From Winogradskyella sp. (GTDB lineage: Bacteria; Bacteroidota; Bacteroidia; Flavobacteriales; Flavobacteriaceae), in assembly GCA_030149175.1 (NCBI GenBank), contig JASBSA010000101.1, forward strand, positions 1-32,595: 32,595 bases of DNA. The letters are read 5' to 3'. The notes under the pieces were generated by a model. That model was not told the origin of the DNA. It searched no databases and saw only the letters and a program-made list of their open reading frames with translations. Within the stretch, counting starts at the first letter, position 1; every line of letters starts with the position of its first letter. The translations under genes and the position numbers were made by a program. Shown here one piece after another: positions 15,333 through 23,606 of the stretch.

Positions 15333-16480
15333 TTAATTTTTTAGACCTACATAAAATTAATAATAGATTCAGAAAAGAGCTTGAAGCATCATTTACTAAG
15401 TCGTTAGAAACTTCGTATTACATTCTTGGACCTAATGTTAAGACCTTTGAAACTGAATTTGCCAACTATTGCGGTACAGATTATTGCCTCGGAACTGCGA
15501 ATGGCTTGGATGCATTAACACTTATCTTAAAAGGCTATATAGAAATTGGAAGACTAAAAAAAGGAGATAAAATCATTGTGCCTGCCAACACTTACATCGC
15601 TACTATTCTGTCTGTTTTACATGCTGATTTAGAGCCTGTTTTCGTAGAGCCTAATCCAAAAACATATAATATTTCTGCTGAAGAGGTTAAAACGAAATTG
15701 AATAAAGATGTTAAAGCTATCCTTGCGGTACATCTTTATGGGCAATTAGCAGAAATGGAACGACTAAAATCCATCGCTGATGAGCATAATTTATTGTTGA
15801 TTGAGGATGCTGCTCAGGCTCATGGTGCAGAAACAAATTCTAAAATGCAAGGACTAAATTCTAAAAGTCAAGACCTAATAGCCAATAGCCAACGGCAAAA
15901 AGCTGGGAATATAGGACATGCCGCAGCATTTAGCTTTTATCCAAGTAAAAATTTAGGTGCTTTGGGAGACGGAGGTGCAGTAACAACAAATGATAATGAC
16001 TTGTATGAAGCCATTTTGCTTTTGAGGAATTATGGAAGCAAAGTAAAATATGAAAATGAAATAATTGGTTACAATAGCCGATTAGATGATTTACAAGCTG
16101 CTTTTTTAAGTGTTAAGTTAAAATATTTAGATTCAGATAATGCAAAAAGACGAGAGGTAGCTAGATGTTATCTCCAAAAGATTAGGAATTCTAAAATAGT
16201 CCTACCTTTTTATGACGATTCTGATAATCATGTATTTCACACCTTTGTTGTTGAGTTAGAAGACAGGAAACATTTCATTGATCATTTAAATAAAAACAAT
16301 GTTGGATGGCTCATTCACTATCCAATTCCACCTCATAAACAAAAGGCATTACAAAGATTTTCACATTTAAAACTTCCTATAACCGAACAAATTCATAAAA
16401 GAATTATAAGTTTGCCAATAAGTCCTGTGCTAACTAATGAAGAAGTTAATACAGTGATAGAGGTAATAAATACTTATTAA
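15329..16480 (+). CDS. PLP-dependent sugar aminotransferase (DegT/DnrJ/EryC1; FdtB/QdtB-like)
   Basis: A 383-residue enzyme of the DegT/DnrJ/EryC1/StrS family that aminates dTDP-keto sugars. It shows [13 protein letters not shown] near residues 53-65, [14 protein letters not shown] (~90-103), the PLP-ring Asp160 in IEDAAQAHG, and the PLP lysine Lys207 in [16 protein letters not shown]. Residues 170-190 are an extra segment of about 21 residues (three seven-residue units) between AHGAET and the strand leading to Lys207, where relatives have only a short GRKAGN loop; they come from a tandem DNA repeat. The fold on both sides is intact. With the FdtA-type ketoisomerase at 21383 it suggests 3-amino-3,6-dideoxyhexose synthesis. 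Confidence 0.88.
   Translation: MINFLDLHKINNRFRKELEASFTKSLETSYYILGPNVKTFETEFANYCGTDYCLGTANGLDALTLILKGYIEIGRLKKGDKIIVPANTYIATILSVLHADLEPVFVEPNPKTYNISAEEVKTKLNKDVKAILAVHLYGQLAEMERLKSIADEHNLLLIEDAAQAHGAETNSKMQGLNSKSQDLIANSQRQKAGNIGHAAAFSFYPSKNLGALGDGGAVTTNDNDLYEAILLLRNYGSKVKYENEIIGYNSRLDDLQAAFLSVKLKYLDSDNAKRREVARCYLQKIRNSKIVLPFYDDSDNHVFHTFVVELEDRKHFIDHLNKNNVGWLIHYPIPPHKQKALQRFSHLKLPITEQIHKRIISLPISPVLTNEEVNTVIEVINTY
15836..15898 (+). repeat. Tandem 21-base repeat in the aminotransferase gene
   Basis: Units at 15836-15856 and 15857-15877 agree at 17 of 21 positions; a third, more diverged unit continues to 15898 with a short gccaatagcca stretch. They code for [14 protein letters not shown] and IANSQRQ, with no frame disruption. 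CCAATAGCC-type strings of this kind are, from general experience, common as intergenic repeats in Flavobacteriaceae. Confidence 0.6.
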
Positions 16481-17788
16481 TTGAAAAAGTTTTTTCACTA
16501 TATAAATAATGAAGTTTTAGTAAAAGCGGCAAGTCTTAATACCGCCAATATTAGCATTAAGATTCTTGCAGGTATTCTAATATCTAAGTTTATAGCTTTA
16601 TTTATTGGGCCAGAAGGCATGGCACTTATAGGTAATCTAAGAAACTTTTTAAGTACCATACAATCTATATCTATTGCTGGTCTTTACAATGGTTTTGTTA
16701 AGCTTATAAGCAAACACAAAAATGATTTGATAAAGTTAACCAATACACTATCTACAGTGTTTTATTTTGGTTTTTTCTCTTCTCTGTTATTGGCTTTTTT
16801 GTGTTATTACGATGCTGAATTTATTAATAATCTTATTTTTTTCAATAATAACTATGTGTATGTCATAGAAACTATGGCCATAGTACTTCCGTTTTATGCT
16901 CTAAATATGTATGTGTTTGCTATAATGAACGGATTTTCTAAGTATAGGATTTTATTGGTTATAAACATAACAGGTCAGGTTTTAGGACTACTTGTCACGC
17001 TACTTTTAATTAAACAAGAAAATATTGATGGCGCACTAATTGCCGTTGTAATTACACCAGCTCTTAATCTTCTTATAACCATAGTGGGCATAGCGTTTAG
17101 AAAAAACTTAATGTCAATAATAAATATTACCAATATCCAAACTTCTGTGCTAAGGAAATTGAGTCCAAACATGATTATGGCTTTGGTATCATCTATAGCT
17201 CTACCAATTGTATATATAATAATCCGGAATTATATTATATCAGAAATAGGAATAAAAGAAGCAGGATATTGGACTGCAGTTACCAGAGTTTCGGACTATT
17301 ATCTTATGTTTATTAACTCTTTAATGGCACTTTATATTTTACCTCGATTTGCGGAACTTAAAACTCAAAGTGAGTTTAGAAAAGAAGTTTTTAGTTTTTA
17401 TAAAACCGTGCTGCCAATTTTTGCGATAATATTAGGTGTCGTTTATCTTAGCAGAAGCGTGTTAGTTAACTTATTATTTACAGAAGAGTTCAGGCCTATA
17501 GAAGATTTAATGGGTTATCAAATTCTTGGTGACTTTATGCGAGTGATGTCTATGGTAATAGCCTACAAATTTTTAGCTAAAAAAATGTTTACGCATTTTA
17601 TAATTATCGAGGTCTTTTTATTCGTCATTATGTATTTTTCAAGCATATATCTTATTGATGTTTTTGGATTAAAAGGTGCTGTAATGGGGCACTGCCTAAG
17701 CTATCTAATGCATTTTGGTATTATATTGCTTATTTTTGGTAGTTCCTTGTTTGGTGTTATAAATGATGAGGGAATAGATGATTTTTAA
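16481..17788 (+). CDS. Wzx-type O-antigen translocase (flippase), copy 1
   Basis: A 435-residue MOP-superfamily membrane protein with about 12 helices, of the polysaccharide flippase family that moves lipid-linked repeat units across the inner membrane. It opens VKAASLNTANISIKILAGILISKFIALFIGPEGMALIGNLRNFLST and later shows EAGYWTAVTRVSDYYLMFINSLMALYILPRFAEL. The start codon is TTG, directly after the aminotransferase TAA stop and in the same frame; there is no ATG until residue 47, which is inside the first helix pair. It is therefore a zero-gap neighbour of the aminotransferase. The next gene, starting 12 bases after its stop, is a homologue of it. Confidence 0.85.
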   Translation: MKKFFHYINNEVLVKAASLNTANISIKILAGILISKFIALFIGPEGMALIGNLRNFLSTIQSISIAGLYNGFVKLISKHKNDLIKLTNTLSTVFYFGFFSSLLLAFLCYYDAEFINNLIFFNNNYVYVIETMAIVLPFYALNMYVFAIMNGFSKYRILLVINITGQVLGLLVTLLLIKQENIDGALIAVVITPALNLLITIVGIAFRKNLMSIINITNIQTSVLRKLSPNMIMALVSSIALPIVYIIIRNYIISEIGIKEAGYWTAVTRVSDYYLMFINSLMALYILPRFAELKTQSEFRKEVFSFYKTVLPIFAIILGVVYLSRSVLVNLLFTEEFRPIEDLMGYQILGDFMRVMSMVIAYKFLAKKMFTHFIIIEVFLFVIMYFSSIYLIDVFGLKGAVMGHCLSYLMHFGIILLIFGSSLFGVINDEGIDDF

Positions 17789-17800
17789 AAGGCATCACAC

Positions 17801-19096
17801 ATGAGAATTCCTGGATTCATTAGAAATAACATTGTGCTTAAGATTACATCGCTTAATGCTGTTGTTATTACGTTCAGGCTAGTTGTTTCAGGTTTTACAC
17901 AGTGGTTGTTAGCAATAACTTTTGGCGAAGTTGGTATTGCCAGAATAGGTCAGGTTAGAAATATCATGGGAATGCTGACTAGTATTTCTTCTCTAGGAAT
18001 CTTTAATGGTATCGTAAAGTATGTTGCTGAACATAAAGATAATGAGCCAGAATTAAACAAACTCTTTTCTACAGCTACAGTTTTTGTTCTTATGGGTTCT
18101 CTAATCTCAGGAACCATTCTTTTCTTTGGGTCTGGCTATTTTTCTGAGTTTTTGTTTAAATCGGATGATTTTACTTATGTGTTTAAAGTTATCGCTTTTA
18201 TAGTGCCCTTTATAGCTTTAAATAGAGCTCTATATGGTATTGTTAACGGGTTGTCTGAATATAAAAACTACGCTAAAATAGAACTGATAAGCTACGTGTT
18301 AGCTGCATTACTTCTATTATTGGCACTTTACTTTGCTAATTTAGAAGTGGCAATTTTGGCTATAGCCATAGCACCAGTTATTCAACTGATAGTTATCACT
18401 GTTGTATTTGGAAAAGTTATAAAGCGCTTTGTTGATTTTAGGAAATTGCGGTTTGGTTTAGATTATAAAAACAGCTTACTAGCCTTTACGTTAATGTCAT
18501 TCGTTTCTACGTTTTTGCTCAATTATATTGAGTTGAGTATTATAAGTCTCGTAGAAAATAAAATTAATGTTAACGAAGCAGGATACTGGACAGCTGTGAG
18601 TTTTATATCAAAAAACTACATGGTTTTTGCTTCGGGTTTATTTACGCTTTATGTCATTCCTCGATTTGCTAATATTTATACCAAAGAAGCTTTTAAAATT
18701 GAGGTTTTTAAGATTTACAAAACTATCTTACCGATTTTTGGTTTAGGTATGATTTTGGTTTACCTCCTGAGAAATATCATCATTGATGTTATTTATCCTG
18801 ATTTTAAAGGCATGGAACCCTTATTTAAGTGGCAGTTGTTAGGTGATTTTATTAGATTATGCAGTCTTATTTTAGCACATCAATTTTTAGCAAAACGAAT
18901 GGTTAAGAGCTTTGTGATAACAGAGATTATCTCACTTATTTTGTTTTATGTACTTACCACTTTGTTTATCGATTATTTTAGTACGGAAGGTGTAGTGATA
19001 GCTCATTTAGTAAGGTATATTATTTACTTTGTTATTGTACTGATAGTAGTTATCAATTACTTTAATAAGACTTCAAAACAACAAAATAGTGTGTAG
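17801..19096 (+). CDS. Wzx-type O-antigen translocase (flippase), copy 2
   Basis: A 431-residue protein of the same family as the preceding gene, with about 12 membrane helices. It shares with copy 1 a near-colinear series of blocks: NEAGYWTAVSFISKNYMVFASGLFTLYVIPRFAN, FKIEVFKIYKTILPIFG, LLGDFIRLCSLILAHQFLAKRM and the ID-F-x-x-(E/K)-G-V/A-x-H ending. It starts with ATG 12 bases after copy 1. Divergence is high enough that this is an old duplication or separate acquisition, not a recent copy. It converges on the GT4 gene at 19100 with a 3-base gap. Confidence 0.85.
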   Translation: MRIPGFIRNNIVLKITSLNAVVITFRLVVSGFTQWLLAITFGEVGIARIGQVRNIMGMLTSISSLGIFNGIVKYVAEHKDNEPELNKLFSTATVFVLMGSLISGTILFFGSGYFSEFLFKSDDFTYVFKVIAFIVPFIALNRALYGIVNGLSEYKNYAKIELISYVLAALLLLLALYFANLEVAILAIAIAPVIQLIVITVVFGKVIKRFVDFRKLRFGLDYKNSLLAFTLMSFVSTFLLNYIELSIISLVENKINVNEAGYWTAVSFISKNYMVFASGLFTLYVIPRFANIYTKEAFKIEVFKIYKTILPIFGLGMILVYLLRNIIIDVIYPDFKGMEPLFKWQLLGDFIRLCSLILAHQFLAKRMVKSFVITEIISLILFYVLTTLFIDYFSTEGVVIAHLVRYIIYFVIVLIVVINYFNKTSKQQNSV

Positions 19097-19099
19097 GGA

Positions 19100-20245
19100 T
19101 CATTTTTTATTTTCATTCCATATATGTAGGTATTTTTTCGCAGAAGCAATGTAGTTATGCTTTTCTTCTATAAACTGTCTGGCATTAACCGAAATTTCAA
19201 TAATTTTTTCAGGATTATCTAATAACCATGCAAGCTTCTCTGCAACCTCTTTTGCATTTGGTAGAGCATTTATGGCAATCGTATCTTGTTGTAAATTATA
19301 ATACTCTAGCCACTCTTTTTCTGCACCAGTAAAAACCACTTTGCCTTTTGCCATGGCTTCTAAGGCATTATACCCTTGGTCATAAGCATACACTTGGTCT
19401 AACAAAATATGTGCCTCATCATAGGCTTTAATATATTCTTTGTATGGTAAGCTTTTAGCTGTTATAATTTTTATGTTGTTACTATACTTCTGTTTTATTA
19501 TAGTTAATGCTTCTTCGAAAATATCATTACCTTTTTTGTAATAATTATGAGCGTTAATACCGTGGAAAATTACAATATGGTCATTTATTACCGGCTTTTT
19601 GAATTTTAATATATCTGTATTAACTGGGTTTGGAATTAAGCCTAAATATTTTGGGTGATTCTTTAGTGGTAAATGATAATCTATGTCCGAAGCAATGACT
19701 CCATTAATCCTTTTGTAAATGTGTTGGTGAAGCTTAATAAACTCTGTAGTTAAAAATTTTAACCCATAAGGCTCAATGAAAGTCTTATCTTTTCCACTCT
19801 TGTAAGGGGTTAAAAATGAGTATTTAAAATTATCTTTATTAGCGTATGAAACACTTATATAATCTGTGCCACAAGACGATAGATATATGTTTTTATTCCA
19901 TGAAGAAATAGTGGTAAAAATGTCTTTTTCAACAGTTGCTGTACAGCCAAAGGGAGCTTCATTTATAAACTGAACGATATCGAAATGACTTAATCTGTCT
20001 TGTAGTTTTAAGATTTGATTATTTACGTTTTGAGATTCGAGGTCATAACCGAACAAACGATAAAAAAGGTTCTTTACTTTCTGCTTAACTCCTTTTTGGT
20101 ATTTTTTTTTAATAAGAATATCTACACTGTATGCTTTGAAACTATCAAAAGAAGCAACAATGGTAACATCGTGCCCAAGTTTTTCTATGCCTTCTTTTAA
20201 AGAATTATGAAGCCTGCTATATTCTCCAACAAGTAAAATCTTCAT
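19100..20245 (-). CDS. Glycosyltransferase, GT4-like (group 1)
   Basis: A 381-residue soluble protein with the two-Rossmann GT-B layout. The N-terminal start MKILLVGEYSRLHNSLKEGIEKLGHDVTIVASFD is followed by FDIVQFINEAPFG, then a C-terminal domain with IVIFHGINAHNYYKKGNDIFEEAL, the acidic signature region AYDQGYNALEAMAKGKVVFTG (E-x7-E-like spacing less regular) and AEKLAWLLDNPEKIIEISVNARQFIEEKH. The region between is longer than the usual linker. It fits the family but is diverged, so sugar specificity cannot be given. Its start faces the next GT4 gene across 37 bases with two opposed -7 boxes. Confidence 0.78.
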   Translation of the reverse strand: MKILLVGEYSRLHNSLKEGIEKLGHDVTIVASFDSFKAYSVDILIKKKYQKGVKQKVKNLFYRLFGYDLESQNVNNQILKLQDRLSHFDIVQFINEAPFGCTATVEKDIFTTISSWNKNIYLSSCGTDYISVSYANKDNFKYSFLTPYKSGKDKTFIEPYGLKFLTTEFIKLHQHIYKRINGVIASDIDYHLPLKNHPKYLGLIPNPVNTDILKFKKPVINDHIVIFHGINAHNYYKKGNDIFEEALTIIKQKYSNNIKIITAKSLPYKEYIKAYDEAHILLDQVYAYDQGYNALEAMAKGKVVFTGAEKEWLEYYNLQQDTIAINALPNAKEVAEKLAWLLDNPEKIIEISVNARQFIEEKHNYIASAKKYLHIWNENKK

Positions 20246-20254
20246 TTATATCGT

Positions 20255-20262
20255 TACATTTG
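20255..20262 (+). promoter_or_regulatory. -7 promoter box for the GT4/FdtA unit
   Basis: TACATTTG matches TAnnTTTG exactly and ends 20 bases before the ATG at 20283. No TTTG was seen at -33. It lies 5 bases from an equally good box on the other strand. Confidence 0.5.
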
Positions 20263-20267
20263 CTGTC

Positions 20268-20275
20268 CAAAGATA
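20268..20275 (-). promoter_or_regulatory. -7 promoter box for the divergent GT4 gene
   Basis: On the minus strand TATCTTTG matches TAnnTTTG exactly and lies 22 bases before the ATG at 20245. A TTTG-like element is present at 20303-20300 but with a 24-base spacer. The predicted start of transcription falls inside the plus-strand box. Confidence 0.5.
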
Positions 20276-20282
20276 ATTGTAA

Positions 20283-21368
20283 ATGATTAAAACCAACACC
20301 AAAAAGATTTGTATTGTTGTTTCTTCACTAGGTGGTGGTGGTGCAGAACGGTCTTCAGCAACTCTGTCAGAAATTTTGTTCGATTTTGGGTATGATGTGC
20401 ATATAGTTTCTGTGTTAGATGATATTCAATTTCCATACAAAGGTGAACTCTTGAATTTAGGTGAGTATAAGGCTAAAAATGATTCAAGTTTAGGGAGATT
20501 ACAAAGGCTAGGGATTTTTAAGGATTATCTAAAAAAGCACAGTTTTGATTATGTGATTGATAATAGAACTAGAATTGGTTTTTGGAAGGAACTTGTTATT
20601 TCTAGATGGGTATATAAGCCCAAAGAGATTATATACTGTGTAAGAAGTTACAATACTGATTTATATATTAACCGTAATAGATTTCTAGGTAAAATTTTAT
20701 ATGGTTCTGCATACAAGATTGTGACGGTATCATTGGCTATAAAGGAAAAGTTAGAAAAAGACTATAACTTTAATAATCTTTCAACAATTTATAATCCTAT
20801 TGATTTGAAACCAGATGAAACCAAAAACGAAAATTTCTGTGGTAAATATATTTTGTTTTTTGGGAGATTGGATGATGCTGTTAAAAATATAAGTTTACTG
20901 TTAGAGGCCTATGCACAATCAATTTTACCAGATTCTAATATAAAACTAAAAATTCTTGGTGAAGGCGAGGATAAACCTAGGTTAATAGAAAAAACTAAAA
21001 GCCTAAATCTTGTAGACAAAGTTGAATTTTTAGGGTTTCAGTCTGACCCAAATAATATTATTAAATCATCGTTATTTACAGTTCTGACAAGTAGGTACGA
21101 AGGGTTTCCGAGAGCTTTAATAGAGTCTTTGGCTTTAGGAGTTCCTGTTGTGTCTGTAGATTGTAAATCAGGACCTAATGAAATTGTTATAAATGAGCAA
21201 AATGGGCTTTTAGTTGAAAATTACAATGTAGAAGCACTGGCAAAAGCATTAAACAAGATGATACAAGATGAAGAATTATACTTACATTGCAAGTCAAATT
21301 CAACAGCCAGTGTAGAGAAGTTTTCTAAAGAAAACATTGGTTTGCAATGGCAAACTATTTTAAAGTAA
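20283..21368 (+). CDS. Glycosyltransferase, GT4 family (group 1)
   Basis: A 361-residue GT-B enzyme. The N-terminal domain begins KKICIVVSSLGGGGAERSSATLSEIL, the Gly-rich loop typical of GT4; the C-terminal domain shows YILFFGRLDDAVKNISLLLEAYA, LKILGEGEDKPRLIEKTKSLNLVDKVEFLGF, and the E-x7-E donor-binding motif in SRYEGFPRALIESLALGVPVVSVDC. It fits GT4 of O-antigen or capsule clusters; the donor is unknown. The FdtA-like gene starts 14 bases after its stop, so the two form one transcription unit. Confidence 0.88.
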   Translation: MIKTNTKKICIVVSSLGGGGAERSSATLSEILFDFGYDVHIVSVLDDIQFPYKGELLNLGEYKAKNDSSLGRLQRLGIFKDYLKKHSFDYVIDNRTRIGFWKELVISRWVYKPKEIIYCVRSYNTDLYINRNRFLGKILYGSAYKIVTVSLAIKEKLEKDYNFNNLSTIYNPIDLKPDETKNENFCGKYILFFGRLDDAVKNISLLLEAYAQSILPDSNIKLKILGEGEDKPRLIEKTKSLNLVDKVEFLGFQSDPNNIIKSSLFTVLTSRYEGFPRALIESLALGVPVVSVDCKSGPNEIVINEQNGLLVENYNVEALAKALNKMIQDEELYLHCKSNSTASVEKFSKENIGLQWQTILK

Positions 21369-21382
21369 ATAATAATTATTAA

Positions 21383-21793
21383 ATGAGTTGTGCTCTAAAA
21401 AAAGTTAAAATTTTAGATATTCCTAAAGTGCATGATGAAAGAGGTTCCCTAGCTGTAATAGAAAAGGAAGTTATACCTTTTGGAATAAAGCGTGTATATT
21501 ATTTGTATGATGTGCCAAGCGATAGCTATAGAGGTGGTCATGCACACAAAGAGCAGGAGTCTGTAATTGTTGCACTAAGCGGAAGTTTTGAAGTAACACT
21601 AGATGATGGTGATATTAAACAAAAAGTAACATTAAATAAGCCAACAAAGGCATTATATGTTCCAACTTATATTTGGAGAGAAATTGATAACTTTTCTTCT
21701 GGAGCAGTATGTTTGGTATTAGCCTCAACAAATTTTAAAGAAGAAGAGTATATCAGAGATTATAATCAATTTCGGAATCAGGTCAAAGGGTAA
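21383..21793 (+). CDS. FdtA/QdtA family sugar 3,4-ketoisomerase (cupin, WxcM-like)
   Basis: A 136-residue single-cupin protein. Residues ~14-23 (KVHDERGSLA), the loop FGIKRVYYLYDVPSDSYRGGHAHKEQESVIVALSGSFEV with the paired histidines of RGGHAH, and ALYVPTYIWREIDNFSSGAVCLVLASTNFKEEEYIRDYNQF are strong matches to the FdtA/QdtA family. These convert dTDP-4-keto-6-deoxyglucose to the 3-keto isomer, the step before a PLP aminotransferase such as the one at 15329. FdtA (galacto product) and QdtA (gluco product) cannot be told apart here. It overlaps the convergent GT2 gene by 16 bases. Confidence 0.9.
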   Translation: MSCALKKVKILDIPKVHDERGSLAVIEKEVIPFGIKRVYYLYDVPSDSYRGGHAHKEQESVIVALSGSFEVTLDDGDIKQKVTLNKPTKALYVPTYIWREIDNFSSGAVCLVLASTNFKEEEYIRDYNQFRNQVKG

Positions 21794-22698
21794 TATAATT
21801 TTTGCCCTTTTAAGGACTTAATCCTAAGTAATATTCTAATAAACCACCTTGGCGAGATTAAAATTATTTTTTGACTAAAACGTAAGTTGTCAGGGTTTAT
21901 ATGGTTTCTGTAAAACTTAAAACTTTCTTTGTTTCTTTCAAGTTTGCTAAGTATAGCTAAAGGAAATCTATTTCTGTCAATATATATTTTCAAATGTTTG
22001 TCTTTTTGTTCTTCCTTAAAATACTTATCGTATTTGGGTTTGTTTTTTACACTAAATACTGTATTACTAATACTTTCAGGTACGAAGTTGTAATGTGCAA
22101 GAATTTTATTTATGAACACAATCTTATAATGCATTCCTATTCTTATCCAAAAATCTGTATCCTCACCAGATTCAATTGAGGTGTCAAAATAGCCTGTTTT
22201 TTCTAGAATAATTTTATTAAATACTATACTGGAACTGGTAAGAATGGTATGGTCTAAACTAGACTTAAAAAAATTATGAATACAATTAGTTTTTGTTTGC
22301 TTAAAGTTATATGTGGCAGGAATCACTTTGTCTCTGTACCTATGGGCTAAAGCTGTCGAAAAAACCGAAATATCTGGAAATTCGGTTATAGCTTCTTTAA
22401 TAAATTTTAAAAAATCTTTGTCCCATAAATCATCGCCATCTAGTAGTCCGATATAACCTGCATTTGCAATCCCAATGCCAGTATTACGCGCTGCTGAAAC
22501 TCCTTGATTTTTAGTTGTAATAAGGTGAATGCGCTTATCATTAAAAGATTCAATGATATTTTTACTTTCATCAGTTGAGCCATCATTAACAACAATAACT
22601 TCAAAATCTTGAAATGACTGATTCAAGACACTATTTATTGTGTTTTTTATAAACTCACCTTTGTTATAAACCGTTATGACTACAGAAAAAAATGGCAT
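21778..22698 (-). CDS. Glycosyltransferase family 2
   Basis: A 306-residue GT-A enzyme. It begins FFSVVITVYNKGEFIKNTINSVLNQSFQDFEVIVVNDGSTDESKNIIESF, a classic GT2 start, then QGVSAARNTGIGIANAGYIGLLDGDDLW with the metal-binding DGDD near residues 90-93, and ESGEDTDFWIRIG in the acceptor half. The C-terminal ~70 residues are basic and contain SPRWFIRILLRIK. It starts on the last base of the preceding gene's stop codon (TAATG), so the two GT2 genes are tightly coupled. The linkage made is unknown. Confidence 0.88.
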   Translation of the reverse strand: MPFFSVVITVYNKGEFIKNTINSVLNQSFQDFEVIVVNDGSTDESKNIIESFNDKRIHLITTKNQGVSAARNTGIGIANAGYIGLLDGDDLWDKDFLKFIKEAITEFPDISVFSTALAHRYRDKVIPATYNFKQTKTNCIHNFFKSSLDHTILTSSSIVFNKIILEKTGYFDTSIESGEDTDFWIRIGMHYKIVFINKILAHYNFVPESISNTVFSVKNKPKYDKYFKEEQKDKHLKIYIDRNRFPLAILSKLERNKESFKFYRNHINPDNLRFSQKIILISPRWFIRILLRIKSLKGQKLYYPLT

Positions 22699-23561
22699 TA
22701 GTTTTTTTGTTTTAGATTACAAAAGTAGCCTAACTTATATAAATCGAATACGAATAGTGATGGACGGGAAGAATATAGGTTCTTCAATAATAGAGGTCTC
22801 GTTATTTTAATCAAGATTCCAAAAATTCTATCTAAAAATAATCTGTTTAGTAGGTTATAAGTCCTTAAAATTTTATTGTCAATTAAAAGATTTGAGTGGC
22901 TTAAAGAAAAATTGTGCAAGTTTTTTAGAGCATCTTCAGTTTTTGTAATGAATGTTCGAGCGTCTTCATCACAATCGTGTACAACAGGATTGTTTATAAA
23001 CTGCAAGGTTATACCATTAGACTCTAATGTTTTAAAGAATAATAGATCCTCATAACCATAGGTTTTTATGGTTTCATCAAAGGGGTTAGATAGTATTATA
23101 GATTTTTTTATTAAAAAATTAGCCGAGGTACTAATGTTTTTATTTAATACAGACTCTCGTTCTTTTGTATATAACCATCTTAGGGTGTAAGGCTTTTTAG
23201 GTTTTGTTTTGTTTTGTATCATTCCACCTATAACAACATCTCCTTCCAAGACTTCTAAATAATTATTTATGAATTGTTTAGGTTTTGGAAATGTGCCTGC
23301 ATCAACAAAAAGTAAGTTTTCATAGGAAGACAGGCTGGCCAACAAATTTCTAATCGCACTTCTACCAATGTTCTCATTTAGCACCTTTAGGCTTATGTTC
23401 TTTGAGCTCCGTAACTCTTGGGAGTTATATTTTATTTGACTTGAAGCATCATCTACGATAATAATTTCAAATTTTATATCACAAGCATTTGCCTGGTTAT
23501 ATAACTCTTCAACGAGAGGATTTATATTGTAGTTATATGTTGGGATTAGGATAGAAAGCAT
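22698..23561 (-). CDS. Glycosyltransferase family 2
   Basis: A 287-residue GT-A enzyme. MLSILIPTYNYNINPLVEELYNQ starts the nucleotide-binding half; EIIIVDDASSQ and ENIGRSAIRNLLASLSSYENLLFVDAGTFP follow. The usual DxD position is occupied by VDAGTF, so metal binding may use a single Asp. TYGYEDLLFFKTLESNGI is the acceptor-half E-D motif. The last ~50 residues are basic with a short hydrophobic stretch. It is the first gene of the GT2 pair; 45 bases without a clear terminator separate its start from the ftsE end. Confidence 0.83.
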   Translation of the reverse strand: MLSILIPTYNYNINPLVEELYNQANACDIKFEIIIVDDASSQIKYNSQELRSSKNISLKVLNENIGRSAIRNLLASLSSYENLLFVDAGTFPKPKQFINNYLEVLEGDVVIGGMIQNKTKPKKPYTLRWLYTKERESVLNKNISTSANFLIKKSIILSNPFDETIKTYGYEDLLFFKTLESNGITLQFINNPVVHDCDEDARTFITKTEDALKNLHNFSLSHSNLLIDNKILRTYNLLNRLFLDRIFGILIKITRPLLLKNLYSSRPSLFVFDLYKLGYFCNLKQKN

Positions 23562-23606
23562 AGTTTCTTATCTAAAGAAATGAGATAAACAGAAGCTAAA
23601 GTAGAA

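Noticed and set aside
15836-15898. CRISPR-like array
   Set aside because: The repeats are directly tandem, coding, with no spacers and no cas genes nearby.
23568-23586. TTATCT/AGATAA inverted repeat between ftsE and the GT2 pair as a terminator
   Set aside because: The stem is six AT-rich pairs without a T run on the minus strand.
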